A DNA stretch of 7,764 bases, taken from positions 1 to 7,764 of the forward strand of contig DSAU01000442.1 in NCBI GenBank assembly GCA_011046315.1, in the 5' to 3' direction. Of the stretch, positions 1 to 6,549 are shown piece by piece (position 1 is the first letter of the stretch; the number at the start of each line of letters is the position of its first letter). Position numbers and translations under genes: made by a program. The notes beneath the pieces were generated by a model. That model did not search any database, had not been told where the DNA came from, and saw only the letters and a list, made by a program, of their open reading frames with translations. Source of the DNA: a bacterium (GTDB taxonomy: Bacteria > Zhuqueibacterota > Zhuqueibacteria > Thermofontimicrobiales > Thermofontimicrobiaceae).

Positions 1-1206
1 AAGCTATTGGATATTGGTGATATCATTGGTGTAGATGGTGAAGTATTTAAAACGCGCACCGAAGAGATTACAATCTTGGTAGAGAAGCTGCAACTGCTAT
101 CGAAAAATTTGAAACCATTGCCCATCGTGAAAGAGAAAATCGAAGAAGGAGAGCGCACGGTTTATGATGAATTTGCTGATAAAGAGCTGCGCTACCGCCG
201 GCGTTATGTTGATTTGATTGTCAATCCTGAAGTGAAAGCTATCTTTATCAAACGCACAAAAATTGTGAACGCCTTGCGCAATTTTCTTGAAGAACGTGGC
301 TATTTAGAAGTGGAAACTCCCATTTTGCAGCCGCTCTATGGCGGCGCCAATGCGCGCCCTTTTAAAACCCATCACAATGCGTTGGACATTGATCTTTACT
401 TGCGCATTGCAGATGAGCTTTACTTGAAAAGACTCATCGTCGGCGGATTCGAAGCTGTGTTTGAGTTCGGCAAAGATTTTCGCAATGAGGGCATCGATCG
501 GTTTCACAATCCGGAATTTACCATGCTGGAACTGTACGTGGCTTTTAAAGATTATAATTTCATGATGGATCTGGTGGAAAAAATGATCTGCACTGTCGTT
601 AAAAAAGTCCATGGCAGTATGAAATTAACTTATCAGGGAAAAGAGATCGATTTTACTCCACCCTGGAAACGTCGAAAAATGAGCGAAATTTTGAAGGAAT
701 ACACCGGACAAGAAATCATCGGGCGAAACAAGCATGATTTGCAGGCGATTGCTAAAAAGTTAAATGTGGCAATCGAACCGGGAGCGAGTGAGGGAAAAAT
801 AATTGACGAAATTTTTAGCGAGAAGGTGGAGCCCAATTTAATCCAGCCGACATTTATCTTTGATTATCCGATAGAACTGTCTCCGTTAGCAAAGAAGCAT
901 CGCTCGGATCAGGGTTTTGTGGAGCGGTTTGAGGGCTTCATCGTGGGGAGAGAAATTTGCAACGCTTTTTCAGAATTGAACGATCCGCTGGATCAACGCC
1001 GCCGATTTGAGCAACAAGTTGGTTATGGCAGAGGCGGCGATGAAGAAGCGCATGTGATGGATGAAGATTACCTGCTGGCGCTGGAATACGGTCTGCCGCC
1101 GACTGCCGGGCTGGGCGTCGGAATTGATCGGTTGGTGATGATTTTGACTGATGCGCCGTCGATTCGTGATGTGATCTTTTTTCCGCACATGCGACCGACA
1201 CAATAG
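1..1206 (+). CDS. lysS: Lysine--tRNA ligase, class II (5'-truncated by window edge)
   Basis: Charges tRNA-Lys with lysine in the cytoplasm using ATP. The frame is open from base 1, so the true start lies upstream; 401 codons are present of roughly 500 usual for the family. Numbering from the first codon here, residues 1-42 are the end of the N-terminal OB-fold that binds the anticodon (IGDIIGVDGEVFKTRT, ending KNLKPLP). The class II catalytic core follows. Motif 1 covers about 95-122 (ERGYLEVETPILQP, then GGANARPF). Motif 2 is FRNEGIDRFHNPEF at about 160-173, with the ATP-binding arginine in FRNE. Motif 3 is GLGVGIDRL at about 370-378. The segment SPLAKKHR, then GREICNAFSELNDP, is typical of bacterial LysRS. 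A linker of about 17 residues (43-59, IVKEKIEEGERTVYDEF) is longer than in E. coli and resembles Bacteroidetes enzymes as I remember them. It ends HMRPTQ and stops with TAG. The 120-base gap to the Lol permease has no clear terminator, so co-transcription is possible. Confidence 0.97.
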   Translation, partial: KLLDIGDIIGVDGEVFKTRTEEITILVEKLQLLSKNLKPLPIVKEKIEEGERTVYDEFADKELRYRRRYVDLIVNPEVKAIFIKRTKIVNALRNFLEERGYLEVETPILQPLYGGANARPFKTHHNALDIDLYLRIADELYLKRLIVGGFEAVFEFGKDFRNEGIDRFHNPEFTMLELYVAFKDYNFMMDLVEKMICTVVKKVHGSMKLTYQGKEIDFTPPWKRRKMSEILKEYTGQEIIGRNKHDLQAIAKKLNVAIEPGASEGKIIDEIFSEKVEPNLIQPTFIFDYPIELSPLAKKHRSDQGFVERFEGFIVGREICNAFSELNDPLDQRRRFEQQVGYGRGGDEEAHVMDEDYLLALEYGLPPTAGLGVGIDRLVMILTDAPSIRDVIFFPHMRPTQ

Positions 1207-1283
1207 AAATAATTCCCAACTTTTCAATAACATTGGATCCGGTAAACGATTATTTGCGTTGTGGTGAGGGTTTGATTTTTTTT

Positions 1284-1312
1284 TTAACATTAAAAATAAA
1301 TGATCGCATAAA
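1284..1312 (+). promoter_or_regulatory. Weak candidate promoter before the Lol permease
   Basis: TTAACA (1284-1289) and CATAAA (1307-1312) are separated by 17 bases and lie in the gap after lysS. The -35 matches the sigma-70 consensus at five of six positions and the -10 at four of six. The predicted transcript would have a very short leader before the ATG at 1327. The region is AT-rich, with ten T in a row at 1276-1285, so a chance match is quite possible. It is listed only as a candidate. Confidence 0.22.
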
Positions 1313-1326
1313 GTTTGGTTTAACAA

Positions 1327-2577
1327 ATGTCTTATGAATTTTTTATCGCAAAGCGTTACTTTCAATCCAAGCGACGCACCGGTTTTATCTCGCTGATCAA
1401 TTATTTTTCCATTGCTGGCGTCATGATCGGTGTTGCCGCGCTTATCATTGTGCTTTCGGTGATGAATGGTTTTGAGACCGAAGTGCGCTCAAGGATCATT
1501 GGCTTTGATTCGCATATCCGTTTCAGGAGCTTTCATGACCGGGGATTCGACAATTATCAGCAGGTCATGGAAGAGTTGAAACAAATCCACCGTGTCAAAG
1601 CCGTATCGCCCTATATTTATAATAAAGGTTTAATTATCAATGGTCCCAATCGCGATGCCATCATCATCAAAGGCGTTGATCCTGTTACTGTCGGCGATGT
1701 CTCAGATATCAAAAATAATATTGTCTGGGGAGAATTCGACTTGGACACGGTTGTGGTTGGTGGAGAGCAACCGTTGCCGGGAATCGTGTTGGGTAAAAGC
1801 CTTGCCTTGAGACTGGATGTCCAACTTGGCGATAAAATTTTTCTGGGTAGCTTTTCCAGCAGCAGCAATTTTTTTATGCCGCAACAGCCGTTAATGAAAG
1901 CGTTTATTGTCAACGGGCTTTTTGAAACCGGATTGTTTGAGTTTGACAGCAATTTTGGCTATGTTTCCATCGAATGTGCTCAAGATCTGCTGCGGATGGG
2001 AAGAGATCGTGTTTCAGGGGTAGAGGTTATGCTCGATCAAATGCAGTTAAATCTGGTAACCAATAAAGCGCAAGAGATGAGCGATAAATTTGGCTACCCC
2101 TACTTGGCGGAAACCTGGTATGAGCGCAACCGTAATTTATTTTCCTGGATGCAGATCGAAAAGTGGGCTGCGTTTATCATTTTAAGTTTAATCATCATGG
2201 TTGCCGCATTCAATATAATTAGCACCATGATAATGGTGGTTATGGAAAAGAAAAAGGAGATCGGCATTTTGAAATCGATCGGCGCTGAAAACAAAGCGGT
2301 TATGAAAATTTTTGTGATGCAGGGGTTGATTTCGGGCTTAATCGGAACCCTTATGGGAAGTTTGATCGGATACCTGCTGTGCTGGTCGCAACTTAAATAT
2401 CACTGGTTTTCACTTCCGGCAGACATTTACTTCATCAGTTCGTTGCCGGTGGAAATGAAGGTGTTGGATTTTGTTTCAATCTCTTTAGCGGCGCTTTTAC
2501 TGTCATTTCTGGCAACGCTTTATCCATCGAGGAAAGCGTCAAAATTGGACCCGGTGCAAGCAATCAGATATGAATAG
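1327..2577 (+). CDS. Lipoprotein-releasing ABC transporter permease, LolC/LolE (FtsX/MacB-type) family
   Basis: Inner-membrane subunit of the Lol exporter, which extracts mature lipoproteins from the periplasmic face of the inner membrane for transfer to the LolA carrier. It has 416 residues, normal for LolC/LolE. The N-terminus (MSYEFFIAKRYF, then a K/R-rich stretch) is characteristic of the family. Membrane segment 1 is at about 24-47 and contains GVMIGVAALIIVLSVMNGF. A periplasmic MacB-like domain spans about 50-275. The C-terminal FtsX-type domain has three membrane segments at about 280-303, 330-353 and 380-400. The cytoplasmic coupling stretch is MEKKKEIGILKSIGA (306-320), and the protein ends YPSRKASKLDPVQAIRYE, the family hallmark. 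Only one permease gene is next to the ATPase gene, so it may act as a homodimer (LolF-like arrangement); a second permease elsewhere cannot be excluded. The ATG at 1327 fits the family N-terminus, but no strong ribosome binding site precedes it. Choosing between lolC and lolE is not possible from sequence alone, so no symbol is given. Confidence 0.93.
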   Translation: MSYEFFIAKRYFQSKRRTGFISLINYFSIAGVMIGVAALIIVLSVMNGFETEVRSRIIGFDSHIRFRSFHDRGFDNYQQVMEELKQIHRVKAVSPYIYNKGLIINGPNRDAIIIKGVDPVTVGDVSDIKNNIVWGEFDLDTVVVGGEQPLPGIVLGKSLALRLDVQLGDKIFLGSFSSSSNFFMPQQPLMKAFIVNGLFETGLFEFDSNFGYVSIECAQDLLRMGRDRVSGVEVMLDQMQLNLVTNKAQEMSDKFGYPYLAETWYERNRNLFSWMQIEKWAAFIILSLIIMVAAFNIISTMIMVVMEKKKEIGILKSIGAENKAVMKIFVMQGLISGLIGTLMGSLIGYLLCWSQLKYHWFSLPADIYFISSLPVEMKVLDFVSISLAALLLSFLATLYPSRKASKLDPVQAIRYE

Positions 2578-2579
2578 GA
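2576..2579 (+). promoter_or_regulatory. Ribosome binding site that decides the lolD start
   Basis: AGGA lies five bases before the ATG at 2585 and overlaps the stop codon of the permease gene. The other in-frame ATG at 2570 overlaps the permease stop region and has no comparable site upstream. This favours 2585 and suggests translational coupling to the permease gene. Confidence 0.5.
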
Positions 2580-2584
2580 AATAC

Positions 2585-3292
2585 ATGGCTAAGAAAAATC
2601 CCTTATTATTAACCGATAATATTTACAAAAACTATCAGCTCGGCAGAAGCTCAGTCGAGGTTTTAAAAGGCATTGATCTTGAAATCTATGAAGGTGAAAT
2701 AGTGGCGGTGATCGGACCATCAGGGGTCGGCAAAAGTACTTTATTGCACATCCTTGGCGTTCTGGATCGCCCCAGCAGTGGTAAGCTCTACATCAACGGC
2801 GATGATATTTTTTTGTATGATGATAAAAAACTGGCAAACTACCGCAATAAAACGATTGGGTTTGTTTTTCAATTTCACCATCTGCTGCCGGAATTTGATG
2901 CGCTTGAGAATATCATGCTGCCGGGAATGATTGCTGGTCTGCCCAAATCAATGCTGCGCGAACGCGCCGAATCTCTGCTGAATGATGTGGGGCTTAGTGA
3001 GAGAATGCATCACCGGCCCAACGAGCTCTCCGGCGGAGAACAACAGCGGGTTGCCGTGGCGCGCGCCATCATTAATTCTCCCAAACTGCTGCTTGCTGAT
3101 GAACCATCAGGCAATTTAGATCGTCAGTCAGCGAAAGCGCTGCACGAGTTGTTTTGGGATTTAAATGGAAACCTGAATCAGACCATGGTCCTGGTTACCC
3201 ACAACCTTGAGCTTGCTAAAAAGGCAGATCGGGTGATCGAGTTGTTTGACGGCCGAGTGGCAAAAAATAAATTGAACCATATTCAATGTTAG
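2585..3292 (+). CDS. lolD: Lipoprotein-releasing system ATP-binding protein (LolD-type ABC ATPase)
   Basis: Cytoplasmic ATPase that powers the neighbouring LolC/E permease. From the ATG at 2585 it has 235 residues, the usual LolD length (about 225-235). All ABC motifs are intact: Walker A GPSGVGKS at 44-51, Q-loop glutamine at 96 in FQFHHLLPEF, signature LSGGEQQR at 148-155, Walker B LLLADE at 168-173, D-loop SGNLD at 175-179, and the switch histidine at 206 in VTHN. The phrases HHLLPEF and ALENIMLPG are typical of the LolD/MacB/FtsE branch and especially of LolD. The permease gene ends seven bases before this start, so the two are almost certainly one operon. An alternative ATG at 2570 would add five residues (MNRKY) and overlap the permease gene by eight bases; I prefer 2585 because an AGGA site lies five bases before it. 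A hairpin terminator follows about 40 bases after the stop. MacB-type export of other substrates is the main alternative, judged less likely because the partner permease is LolC/E-like. Confidence 0.92.
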   Translation: MAKKNPLLLTDNIYKNYQLGRSSVEVLKGIDLEIYEGEIVAVIGPSGVGKSTLLHILGVLDRPSSGKLYINGDDIFLYDDKKLANYRNKTIGFVFQFHHLLPEFDALENIMLPGMIAGLPKSMLRERAESLLNDVGLSERMHHRPNELSGGEQQRVAVARAIINSPKLLLADEPSGNLDRQSAKALHELFWDLNGNLNQTMVLVTHNLELAKKADRVIELFDGRVAKNKLNHIQC

Positions 3293-3331
3293 ATAGTCTA
3301 AATGAGAAAATAGAAAAAATGAGATCCCGTC

Positions 3332-3365
3332 AGCTCTGTTGGTACGACAGCGGCTAATTTTTTTT
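3332..3365 (+). terminator. Probable Rho-independent terminator after lolD
   Basis: AGCTCTGT (3332-3339) can pair with ACAGCGGCT (3347-3355) across a seven-base loop, with one G-T pair and one bulged C. Eight T follow after two A (3358-3365). The hairpin is imperfect but the position and T-tract fit the end of the Lol unit. A promoter for clpC begins 20 bases later, so the two units are probably transcribed separately. Confidence 0.6.
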
Positions 3366-3384
3366 AAAACAGTGAAAAAAGAGG

Positions 3385-3413
3385 TTGAAACTGTGATATT
3401 TTTTTTGTATGTT
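3385..3413 (+). promoter_or_regulatory. Candidate sigma-70-type promoter for clpC
   Basis: TTGAAA (3385-3390) and TATGTT (3408-3413) are spaced by exactly 17 bases and lie between the preceding terminator and clpC. Transcription would start near 3420, giving a leader of about 65 bases. I see neither a CIRCE inverted repeat nor a CtsR-type direct heptad repeat overlapping it, so heat-shock control of the type known in Firmicutes is not evident. Confidence 0.5.
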
Positions 3414-3486
3414 ATTAATGAGAAAGGCACTAAAAAAAAATTGATGGCAGATTCATCAAAACATCGATCATAGGGAGATTAGATTA

Positions 3487-5952
3487 ATGAGAAATAAATT
3501 TTCAAATCGTGTTCAGATCGTCCTGCAGTACTCACGCGAAGAAGCGTTGCGTCTGGGACATGATTATATAGGGACCGAACATTTGTTGTTGGGTTTGCTC
3601 CAAGAGGGCTCAGGACTTGCGATTGATATTTTAGCCAATTTGAATTGCGACCTTGACGAGTTGAGAAGAGCAGTAGAGGATGCGGTAAGAAATACTGGAG
3701 ACACTCTGACCGTTGGTGATATTCCGCTTACGAAACGGGCGGAAAAAATATTGAAGATGGCGTACGTGGAAGCCGAGAAATTCAAGTCTGAAGTGACCGG
3801 AACCGAGCATCTGTTGTTGGCGCTGGTTCGTGAGCAAGAGGGTGTGGCAGCTCAGGTGTTGCTTTCCTTTGACGTTAATTACGATTTGGTCAGAGAAGAA
3901 TTGGAAAATATCCTTCACGGTACGCCGAGTGAAAAGGAGAGTGTTGCTAAACGCACCAAGACACCGGCGTTGGATCATTTTGGCAGAGATTTAACCGAGC
4001 TGGCGCGAAAAAACGAGTTGGACCCGATCATTGGTCGGGAGGATGAAATCCGGCGTGTCGCACAGATATTGAGCCGTCGCAAGAAAAACAATCCGGTGCT
4101 CATCGGCGAGCCGGGTGTTGGCAAAACTGCAATCGCCGAAGGTCTTGCGCTGAGAATCATTTCCCGGCAGGTTCCCCGGGTTTTGTTCAACAAGCGAGTA
4201 ATCACTTTAGATTTGGGCGCCATCGTTGCCGGCACCAAATATCGGGGCCAATTTGAGGAACGAATGAAGGCGATTATGAATGAGCTTATCCGGGTTAAAG
4301 ATGTTATTTTATTTATCGATGAGCTACACACGATTGTGGGAGCTGGCGGAGCTTCCGGGTCATTGGATGCATCCAATATGTTTAAACCATCGCTGTCACG
4401 CGGCGAAATTCAGTGCATCGGCGCGACTACATTGGATGAATACCGACGTTATATTGAAAAGGACGGAGCACTGGAGAGGCGCTTTCAGAAGATTATGGTT
4501 GACCCTCCCAGCGCTGGGCAGACTATTCAAATTTTATACGGCTTAAAAGATCGCTACGAAAACCATCATCGCGTTAAATATGAGGACGCTGCAATTCGGG
4601 GAGCAGTGAAATTATCCGAACGATACATTACCGACAAATTTATGCCGGATAAGGCGATCGATGTTCTCGATGAAACCGGCGCTATGGTCCATTTAGCAAA
4701 CATCGTGGTACCCGACGAAGTGGTGAAGCTGGAGGAGAAGATTAAAAAAATTCGTGATCAAAAAGATGCTGTGATCAAGGCTCAGGAGTTTGAAAAGGCT
4801 GCCATCTTTCGGGATCAAGAAAGAAAATTGCATCGGGAGTTGGAGCTGGCAAAAAAACGGTGGCAGGAAACAGAAGTTGATAATATTGCCGTTGTCAGCG
4901 AGTCGGATATTGCTGAAGTCGTGTCGATGATGACCAGTATCCCGGTAAACAAGGTGGCGCGATCAGAATCTGATCGATTGTTGCACATGGAAAATGAGTT
5001 GAAAAAGCGAATCGTGGGCCAGGATATGGTGATATCAATTCTGACCAAAGCCATCCAACGAACCCGCGCCGGTCTCAAAGATCCCAATCGACCCATTGGT
5101 TCATTTATTTTTTTGGGACCATCCGGAGTTGGAAAGACCCAACTGGCAAAGGAATTGGCAGCCTATCTATTTGAAGATGAAAACGCACTGGTTCGAATCG
5201 ATATGTCCGAATATATGGAAAAATTTGCCGTATCCCGACTGATCGGCGCGCCTCCGGGCTACATCGGTTATGAAGAGGGTGGACAATTGACCGAGAAAGT
5301 TAGGCGTCATCCGTACTCGGTGGTTTTGTTCGATGAGATCGAAAAAGCTCACCCCGATGTATTTAATATTTTGTTACAAATTCTGGATGAAGGAAGGATT
5401 ACTGACGGACTGGGAAGAAAGGTTGATTTTAAAAATTGTATTTTGATAATTACTTCTAATCTTGGAGCGCGGCAAATCATCCAGGGCGGTAATATTGGTT
5501 TTTCCAAAAACGATGAAATTAGCAATTACGATTCAATGAAGCAGCGTATCATGGATGAGGTGAAAAAATTATTTAACCCGGAATTCATCAACCGCGTGGA
5601 TGAAATCATTGTTTTTCGCCAATTGGCAAAACCGGATGTGGTCAAAATAGTCGATCTGGTTATCGAGGAAATGCTGGAAAAAGTATCGGACCGGGACATT
5701 AGAATCCAATTGTCCAAGTCAGCGAAGCAATATATCGCCGAAAAGGGATTTGATCCTCAATTCGGCGCGCGGCCGCTCAAGAGAACGATTCAACGATTTA
5801 TTGAAAACCCCATTGCCGAGGAGATTTTACGCGGTAATTTTATTGATGGCAGTTTGATTCGAGTTGGCAAGCATGGCGATCGTCTCACTTTTTCTGAAGC
5901 TCATGACAAGGCGATCAAGCATATCGATTCCAAAGACGACAACAAGAATTAG
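3487..5952 (+). CDS. clpC: ATP-dependent Clp protease ATP-binding subunit ClpC
   Basis: Hexameric AAA+ unfoldase that threads damaged or tagged proteins into the ClpP protease in the cytoplasm. Its 821 residues are normal for ClpC. Two Clp-N repeats occupy about 1-145 (GTEHLLLGL near 29-37, GTEHLLLAL near 105-113). The first ATPase module has Walker A GEPGVGKT (207-214), pore loop GTKYRGQFE (249-257), Walker B ILFIDE (274-279) and arginine finger region ALERRF (328-333). A short middle domain contains a UVR motif (about 434-452, EFEKAAIFRDQE), which marks ClpC and not ClpB. The second module has Walker A GPSGVGKT (544-551), pore loop GYIGYEEGGQL (591-601), Walker B VVLFDE (612-617), arginine finger FINRVDE (700-706) and sensor 2 GARPLKR (760-766). 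The IGF tripeptide at 670-672 matches the ClpP-docking loop. A charged tail of about 20 residues ends the protein. The ATG at 3487 has AGGGAG nine bases upstream. It is flanked by its own promoter and terminator, and no ctsR, mcsA or mcsB is adjacent. Confidence 0.97.
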   Translation: MRNKFSNRVQIVLQYSREEALRLGHDYIGTEHLLLGLLQEGSGLAIDILANLNCDLDELRRAVEDAVRNTGDTLTVGDIPLTKRAEKILKMAYVEAEKFKSEVTGTEHLLLALVREQEGVAAQVLLSFDVNYDLVREELENILHGTPSEKESVAKRTKTPALDHFGRDLTELARKNELDPIIGREDEIRRVAQILSRRKKNNPVLIGEPGVGKTAIAEGLALRIISRQVPRVLFNKRVITLDLGAIVAGTKYRGQFEERMKAIMNELIRVKDVILFIDELHTIVGAGGASGSLDASNMFKPSLSRGEIQCIGATTLDEYRRYIEKDGALERRFQKIMVDPPSAGQTIQILYGLKDRYENHHRVKYEDAAIRGAVKLSERYITDKFMPDKAIDVLDETGAMVHLANIVVPDEVVKLEEKIKKIRDQKDAVIKAQEFEKAAIFRDQERKLHRELELAKKRWQETEVDNIAVVSESDIAEVVSMMTSIPVNKVARSESDRLLHMENELKKRIVGQDMVISILTKAIQRTRAGLKDPNRPIGSFIFLGPSGVGKTQLAKELAAYLFEDENALVRIDMSEYMEKFAVSRLIGAPPGYIGYEEGGQLTEKVRRHPYSVVLFDEIEKAHPDVFNILLQILDEGRITDGLGRKVDFKNCILIITSNLGARQIIQGGNIGFSKNDEISNYDSMKQRIMDEVKKLFNPEFINRVDEIIVFRQLAKPDVVKIVDLVIEEMLEKVSDRDIRIQLSKSAKQYIAEKGFDPQFGARPLKRTIQRFIENPIAEEILRGNFIDGSLIRVGKHGDRLTFSEAHDKAIKHIDSKDDNKN

Positions 5953-5977
5953 TTTAACTTTACTATTGATAAATATT

Positions 5978-6008
5978 AAACCCGGCAACCCAAAACTCCG
6001 GGTTTTTT
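5978..6008 (+). terminator. Rho-independent terminator after clpC
   Basis: AAACCCGG (5978-5985) pairs perfectly with CCGGGTTT (5998-6005) across a twelve-base loop, with the T-tract running to 6008. It lies 25 bases after the clpC stop. It ends only 27 bases before the ATG of the thioesterase gene, so it could also sit in that gene's leader and limit read-through into it. Confidence 0.85.
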
Positions 6009-6035
6009 ATTATCAAACACTACTGGGAGCAACTG

Positions 6036-6404
6036 ATGCTAAACAGTGATCCGGTTTTACGCGTCATGCCCATGCCCAAAGATACCAATCGTTATGGTAC
6101 TGTTTTTGGCGGTGTGATTCTTTCTTATCTTGATATCGCCGGGGCGCTTGAGGCGCGAAAAACCGCTGTAATGAACTTTGTGACCGTTGCCATGAACAAG
6201 GTAGTCTTTCAACAGCCGGTATTCGTCGGTGATCAGGTATCTTTTTATAGTCGTACTTTGCGCAAGGGAAAAACTTCCATCACAGTAGAGGTAATCGTCA
6301 AAGCCGCCCGTTATGATAATCCCAAAAACATCGTTCAGGTGACGTCCGCGGAAATCACTTATGTGGCAATTGATGAAAACCGCCAACCAGCAATCATTCC
6401 CTGA
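6036..6404 (+). CDS. Acyl-CoA thioesterase, hotdog fold, YciA-like
   Basis: Predicted cytoplasmic enzyme that hydrolyses acyl-CoA thioesters to free acid and CoA. At 122 residues it is a single hotdog domain, slightly shorter than E. coli YciA (about 130). The family signature MPxDTNxxGxxFGG is present as MPMPKDTNRYGTVFGG at 11-26, followed by the helix LSYLDIAGALEARK. Asp33 in LDIAGA is the expected catalytic acid. The later block VFQQPVFVGDQVSFYSR (57-73) followed by RKGKTSITVEV (76-86) matches the YciA/BFIT group, and it ends on the usual YVAIDENRQPAIIP pattern. The ATG at 6036 has GGGAG six bases upstream. A strong terminator lies immediately in front, so expression depends on read-through or on a promoter overlapping the hairpin. 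The substrate range cannot be read from sequence; YciA enzymes are broad. The symbol is left empty because family membership is clear but orthology is not proven. Confidence 0.88.
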   Translation: MLNSDPVLRVMPMPKDTNRYGTVFGGVILSYLDIAGALEARKTAVMNFVTVAMNKVVFQQPVFVGDQVSFYSRTLRKGKTSITVEVIVKAARYDNPKNIVQVTSAEITYVAIDENRQPAIIP

Positions 6405-6549
6405 AATAATCCGTAATATTTTTTAGTTAGACAGGCATGTTTTAATTACTTGCAAACAGACATTTCTAAAAAACAGAACACAATTTGGCACAAACAAAAT
6501 GCCTATGTGAAAAACAAAAAAATCAAAAACGAGCTTTATCAACAAATTT

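Noticed and set aside
1207..1326. Possible terminator after lysS, from a run of ten T at 1276-1285.
   Set aside because: The only pairing seen (CAATAA with TTATTTG) is weak and bulged, and lies about 17 bases before the T run. No GC-rich stem directly precedes it.
970..1365. A 131-codon reverse-strand frame spanning the lysS end and the gap before the permease.
   Set aside because: It is antisense to LysRS motif 3, has no recognisable domain and no convincing ribosome binding site.
3418..3444. A mini-ORF (MRKALKKN) just before clpC, a possible leader peptide.
   Set aside because: It overlaps the predicted transcription start, has no ribosome binding site and no run of regulatory codons.
3410..3450. 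Possible CIRCE half-site near GGCACTAA upstream of clpC.
   Set aside because: There is no TTAGCACTC-N9-GAGTGCTAA inverted repeat; only a few bases resemble one half.
4280..4546. An 88-codon frame on the + strand inside clpC.
   Set aside because: It is an out-of-frame shadow across the first ATPase module, where the clpC frame carries conserved Walker B and sensor motifs.
6505..6513. TGA at 6508 read through as selenocysteine or by recoding, allowing an ATG start at 6499.
   Set aside because: There is no reason for a selenocysteine at residue three of an AbgT transporter, and no convincing stem-loop follows in the A-rich sequence. A frameshift or alternative start is simpler.
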